Part shown: positions 6,285-8,616 of the stretch, piece after piece
Layout of the letters: every line of letters starts with the position of its first letter
Numbering within the stretch: position 1 is the first letter of the stretch
Assembly: GCA_031178645.1 (NCBI GenBank)
Contig: JAPSIP010000058.1
Location: 1-8,616 of the forward strand
Source of the DNA: Paracoccus sp. (in: a-proteobacteria)
GTDB lineage: Bacteria > Pseudomonadota > Alphaproteobacteria > Rhodobacterales > Rhodobacteraceae
Reading direction: 5' to 3'
DNA: 8,616 nucleotides
Notes under the pieces: generated by a model
Database searches by the model: none
What the model was told of the DNA's origin: nothing
The model's input: the letters and a program-made list of their open reading frames with translations, nothing else
Program-made: the position numbers and the translations under genes

Positions 6285-7168
6285 AGCACCAGGACGCCCG
6301 AATGCTTGGCCTTGTGTTCGGGTTCGACATGGATCGTGATCTGCGCGTCGTCCAGGCGCTTCTTCAGCGCGGCCTCGATCCGGTCGCAGATCGCATGGGC
6401 CTGGGCCACGGGCGTGTCCCCGTCCACGACAAGGTGAAAGTCGATAAAGGTCATGCGTCCCGCGTGGCGGGTGCGCAGGTCATGGGCCTCGATGGCGCCG
6501 TCCGCATGATCCGAGATGGTCGAACGGATGTCGCGCAACAGGTCGTCGGACACGGCCTTGTCCATCAGCCCGCCCAGGGATGCCGACATCACCTTCCAGC
6601 CCGACCACAGGATATTCACCGCCACCAGGGCCGCCAGGACCGGGTCCAGGATCGGGTGGCCAGAGGCGATGGCTAGTGCGACCCCCAGGATCACGCCCGC
6701 CGAGGTGATGACGTCGGACAGCAGGTGCTGGCCGTCGGCCACAAGGGCAGGGGATTTCAGCCGACGGCCCTGGCGGATCAGGACCATGCACCAGACCGCG
6801 TTGAGGCAGCCCGCAAAGCCATTCAGCAGCAGCCCGCTGACCGGGGCATCCAGCGGCTGCGGGTTGCGGATGCCCTGATAGGCTTCTTCAAGGATCAGCA
6901 GCGCGGCGACGATGATCATCACGCCTTCAAGCACGGCCGAAAGGAACTCGGCCTTGTGGTGCCCATAGGGGTGGCTGCGGTCGGCGGGGCGCTGCGCGAT
7001 CCGGATGGCGATCAGCGCGGCCACCGCAGTCGCGACATTGACGGTGCTTTCCAGGGCATCGGACAGAAGCGCGACGGATCCGGTCATCTGCCAAGCCACG
7101 GTCTTGAGGCCAAGGACGATGATCCCGATCACGATGCTGCCCAGGGCGATCTTGATGGTGCGGTTCAT
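6281..7168 (-). CDS. Cation diffusion facilitator (CDF) family divalent metal efflux transporter
   Basis: CDF proteins are inner-membrane dimers exporting Zn, Fe, Cd, Co, Ni or Mn from the cytoplasm by proton antiport. The 295-residue protein has six predicted membrane spans (about 7-27, 31-55, 76-95, 110-131, 143-165, 170-190) and a cytoplasmic C-terminal domain (about 195-285) with the family's [29 protein letters not shown] fold. Metal-site residues visible are Asp37 in LLSDALES (TM2) and the TM5 HxxxD motif His148/Asp152 ([10 protein letters not shown]). [10 protein letters not shown] at 66-75 is the conserved TM2-TM3 loop. The second TM2 ligand (i+4, usually Asp) is Ser41, with Asn44 nearby, so the substrate should not be assumed to be zinc. 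The ATG at 7168 has AAGGA about 8 bases upstream. The gene diverges from ynfA across a 117-base gap with a strong palindrome, a plausible metal-responsive operator. Confidence 0.94.
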   Translation of the reverse strand: MNRTIKIALGSIVIGIIVLGLKTVAWQMTGSVALLSDALESTVNVATAVAALIAIRIAQRPADRSHPYGHHKAEFLSAVLEGVMIIVAALLILEEAYQGIRNPQPLDAPVSGLLLNGFAGCLNAVWCMVLIRQGRRLKSPALVADGQHLLSDVITSAGVILGVALAIASGHPILDPVLAALVAVNILWSGWKVMSASLGGLMDKAVSDDLLRDIRSTISDHADGAIEAHDLRTRHAGRMTFIDFHLVVDGDTPVAQAHAICDRIEAALKKRLDDAQITIHVEPEHKAKHSGVLVL

Positions 7169-7224
7169 CGCGACGGTCCTTGTGCGTCATGGCCTCCCGT
7201 CGGGCGTCGTCTGACAGAATCCCC

Positions 7225-7263
7225 TTCCAGTTGCAACTGGAAAGGCACTGTGGACCGCAGTTG
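7225..7263. promoter_or_regulatory. Perfect 18-bp palindrome with a third half-site between the CDF and ynfA genes (candidate operator)
   Basis: TTCCAGTTGCAACTGGAA (7225-7242) is a perfect 18-bp dyad, with two further flanking pairs beyond one mismatch. A third copy of the half-site, CAGTTG, lies at 7258-7263, exactly 30 bases (about three helical turns) from the one at 7228-7233. An imperfect dyad ACTGTGG-A-CCGCAGT (7247-7261) fills the space between. The site is 57 bases upstream of the CDF ATG and 44 upstream of the ynfA ATG, suited to a dimeric regulator controlling either or both. The outer CCTTCC/GGAAGG bases recall MerR-type metal-sensor dyads, but the 10-base centre is longer than their usual spacing, so TetR- or other dimer types are equally possible. 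No regulator gene lies within view. Confidence 0.55.
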
Positions 7264-7285
7264 TCGGTTTGGGTATCGAGGCGGG

Positions 7286-7612
7286 ATGCAAAGCCTTGCC
7301 ATCTACCTGATCGCCGCACTTGCCGAAATCGCGGGCTGCTTTGCCTTCTGGGCGTGGCTCCGCCTGGACCGGTCGGCCTTGTGGGTGCTGCCCGGTCTGG
7401 GTTTGCTGGCGCTGTTTGCTTGGCTTCTGGCGCAAAGCCCGGCGGATCACGCAGGGCGGGCCTTTGCCGCCTATGGCGGGATCTATATCACCGCCTCGCT
7501 GTTCTGGATGTGGCTGGCCGAGGGGCGGCGGCCGGACCAATGGGATGCGATCGGCGCGGTGGTCTGCCTGGCGGGCGCGGCCATCATCCTGTGGGGGCCG
7601 CGCGCCGCCTGA
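7286..7612 (+). CDS. ynfA: YnfA family (UPF0060) small inner-membrane protein
   Basis: The 108-residue protein has the size, four-helix layout and motifs of the YnfA/UPF0060 family, inner-membrane proteins related in architecture to small multidrug resistance transporters. The physiological substrate is not settled. Predicted helices span about 3-25, 31-50, 62-78 and 88-104. Diagnostic stretches are [14 protein letters not shown] (13-26), [12 protein letters not shown] (57-68) and [11 protein letters not shown] (81-91). The ATG at 7286 follows GAGGCGGG, giving a Shine-Dalgarno at close spacing, and matches the family N-terminus. Upstream in-frame codons would extend into the operator region and the opposite CDF gene and are not credible. 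It ends 12 bases before the stop of the convergent CsbD-like gene. Confidence 0.93.
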   Translation: MQSLAIYLIAALAEIAGCFAFWAWLRLDRSALWVLPGLGLLALFAWLLAQSPADHAGRAFAAYGGIYITASLFWMWLAEGRRPDQWDAIGAVVCLAGAAIILWGPRAA

Positions 7613-7624
7613 TTTGCCGGCCGT

Positions 7625-7966
7625 TTATCGGTCGCCCTCGTTTTCGTGTTCGTCGTCGTCGCCGAACCGGGCATCGTCCGAATACTCGTCCTCGCCCTCG
7701 CCCACATACTTGGCGCTCAACGCGATCGAGTGGTTGTCATGCGTGGGATCCATCACGACATCCGAGGGAATCTCGCCCGCAAGCCATTCGCGCAGTTCCT
7801 CTCGGATCTCGGACGGCTCTTGTCCGGTCGCCTCGGCCAGATAGGACACGAAGGCACGCTGGTCGCCGTCGATCTCGTCCAGGTCGGCCTCATCGACCTC
7901 AGGCCATTTTTCCACGATTGCATCGTAGAACGCGGCCCAGTTCTGCTGCACATGGCTCCATTTCAT
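7625..7966 (-). CDS. CsbD-like protein with an acidic C-terminal tail
   Basis: A 113-residue soluble protein. Residues about 1-64 resemble the CsbD-like domain, a small helical stress-associated fold of unknown activity: Trp3, Trp10, Phe13, then KWPEVDEADLDEIDGD (20-35) and GQEPSEIREELREWLAG (48-64), matching the family's W-x6-W, KW, D-DLD-I-G and final W pattern. Residues 88-113 are very acidic and probably disordered (GEGEDEYSDDARFGDDDE). There is no signal peptide. The ATG at 7966 has GGAGG 9 bases upstream and overlaps the entericidin stop by one base (TGATG), so the genes are translationally coupled. Upstream in-frame codons run through the entericidin gene in another frame and are rejected. 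The family call is by eye and moderately sure; that this is a real gene is well supported. Confidence 0.83.
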   Translation of the reverse strand: MKWSHVQQNWAAFYDAIVEKWPEVDEADLDEIDGDQRAFVSYLAEATGQEPSEIREELREWLAGEIPSDVVMDPTHDNHSIALSAKYVGEGEDEYSDDARFGDDDEHENEGDR

Positions 7967-8094
7967 CAGTATCCGCCTCCCATCGACGACTGTGCCCAAG
8001 TGGCAATGCCCGTTATGTCTTCGCCCACGCCTGCGACCGTATTGCAGCCAGCCAGCACCATACAGGCCAGCAATGTGCCTATCACTGCTCTCAT
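7966..8094 (-). CDS. ecnB: Entericidin EcnA/B-type small lipoprotein
   Basis: A 42-residue protein with a lipoprotein signal peptide: basic start (MRA), a hydrophobic stretch at 4-14, and lipobox L-A-G-C with Cys17 to be lipidated. The mature peptide has about 26 residues. After the lipobox comes NTVAGVGEDI, the hallmark of entericidins, small envelope lipoproteins studied in enterobacteria as a stationary-phase antidote/bacteriolysin pair (EcnA/EcnB). Asn at position +2 predicts outer-membrane sorting. A very strong AGGAGG lies 7 bases before the ATG, inside the last codons of the upstream binding-protein gene. The start overlaps that gene's stop (ATGA) and the stop overlaps the CsbD-like start (TGATG). 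Only one entericidin copy is visible, and whether it acts as toxin or antidote cannot be told; the ecnB symbol is by general similarity. Confidence 0.85.
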   Translation of the reverse strand: MRAVIGTLLACMVLAGCNTVAGVGEDITGIATWAQSSMGGGY

Positions 8095-8616
8095 TCCTCT
8101 GCCTCCTGCCACCACAGCTCGGGCATGAAGCCCGGCCAATCTCCGTAAAGCGGCGTTGTTTCGGCAGGATACCGCAGGTCCGCAGCATGGGCCAGCCGCG
8201 AGACCGGCGAGAACCCGGCCGGTATCACGTAACGCCCCGCGGTCAGAATTCGATCCAAGGCCTGCACGGCCGACGTGAAATCCGCTTCCGATTGCGCATT
8301 GACCATCGCGGCGATCACGGCTTCGGCGGCGGGGCTTTTCATGCCCATCCAGTTGCGGCTGCCCGGCTGGTCGGCGGCATCCGATCCCCAGTAGAGCAAC
8401 TGTTCGTTGCCGGGCGACAGCGACAGCGCGCGTTCGTACCAGGTCATGTCGAACTGGAATTCGTTGGTGCGCTGCACGGATTGCGCGGCGTCCAGCAAGG
8501 TGATGCGCACCTGCATTCCCAGGTTGCGCAGCGCCTGGACATAGATGTCGGCGATCTGCTGGGTTTCCGACGCGGTGCGCATGGCGGTGCCGGACTGGTT
8601 CAGCAGGATCTCGAAG
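8091..8616 (-). CDS. Family 5 ABC transporter substrate-binding protein (YejA-like), C-terminal 174 residues; start lies beyond the right edge
   Basis: The frame is open from the right edge to a TGA at 8093-8091. The visible part reads as the C-terminal lobe of a periplasmic peptide-binding protein (SBP_bac_5 class, about 500-600 residues in full). It includes FEILLNQSGTA, ETQQIADIYVQALRNLGMQV, FDMTWYERALSLSPGNEQ, LYWGSDAADQPGSRNWMG, and near the end PLYGDWPGFMPELWW. The WGS-x6-GS-NW-G segment and IYVQ-LRNLG-QV are typical of the YejA/OppA-like group that delivers oligopeptides or microcin C-like peptides to an inner-membrane permease. The permease and ATPase genes would be expected nearby but are not in view. 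The last codons contain the Shine-Dalgarno of the entericidin gene, with which it overlaps by four bases. Ligand class cannot be decided from this fragment. Confidence 0.9.
   Translation of the reverse strand, partial: FEILLNQSGTAMRTASETQQIADIYVQALRNLGMQVRITLLDAAQSVQRTNEFQFDMTWYERALSLSPGNEQLLYWGSDAADQPGSRNWMGMKSPAAEAVIAAMVNAQSEADFTSAVQALDRILTAGRYVIPAGFSPVSRLAHAADLRYPAETTPLYGDWPGFMPELWWQEAEE

Noticed and set aside
7967..8188. N-terminal extension of the CsbD-like protein by 74 residues
   Set aside because: The region is occupied by the entericidin gene in another frame with its own strong RBS and lipobox, and the internal ATG at 7966 has its own GGAGG.
1..8616. A defence island, toxin-antitoxin pair, mobile element or biosynthetic cluster
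   Set aside because: All genes read as ordinary chromosomal functions; no transposase, integrase, terminal repeats, CRISPR repeats or compositional break was seen. The entericidin is a lipoprotein of a known family and lacks a visible partner copy.

Overview
The window is dense, GC-rich bacterial chromosome. Third codon positions are strongly G/C, genes often abut or overlap by 1-4 bases, and the proteins read like those of an alphaproteobacterium of the Rhodobacterales (Paracoccus/Rhodobacter type). That placement comes from protein flavour and gene content, not from a database search. I see no rRNA, tRNA, insertion sequence, phage gene or CRISPR array. Base composition looks uniform, so this is core-type rather than obviously accessory DNA.

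Left part (1-4395, all minus strand): read in transcription order, this is a dGTPase-like HD hydrolase (dgt), an OsmC-type peroxidase, a transglutaminase-fold protein joined to it by a TGATG overlap, a DapA-superfamily lyase/aldolase, and the first 285 residues of class II fumarase (fumC), which runs off the left edge. The gaps are short (76, -1, 57 and 80 bases), so some or all may be co-transcribed. The transglutaminase-like protein lacks the usual catalytic His. The DapA-like gene has an RNA hairpin that would cover its ribosome binding site.

Middle part (4396-7285): orientation alternates. dgt is divergent from the Fe-S carrier erpA. erpA is convergent with an unrecognised secreted protein, and the two genes overlap in a shared CTAG. 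The secreted protein is divergent from exonuclease III (xth), which is convergent with a cation-efflux (CDF) transporter, again with a 4-base overlap (CTAA). The CDF gene is divergent from a YnfA-family membrane protein. The 117-base gap between them holds a perfect 18-bp palindrome plus a third copy of its half-site, the best candidate operator in the window.

Right part (7286-8616): ynfA faces a tightly coupled minus-strand operon. This comprises the C-terminal part of a family-5 (YejA-like) peptide ABC transporter binding protein cut by the right edge, a 42-residue entericidin-type lipoprotein overlapping it by ATGA, and a CsbD-like acidic protein overlapping that by TGATG.

The genes serve DNA and nucleotide maintenance (dgt, xth), peroxide stress (osmC), Fe-S assembly (erpA), the TCA cycle (fumC), metal efflux (CDF) and envelope functions. 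I found no convincing new multi-gene system. The points most worth a second look are the entericidin/CsbD-like/binding-protein operon, the altered transglutaminase triad, the 18-bp palindrome and the RBS-masking hairpin.
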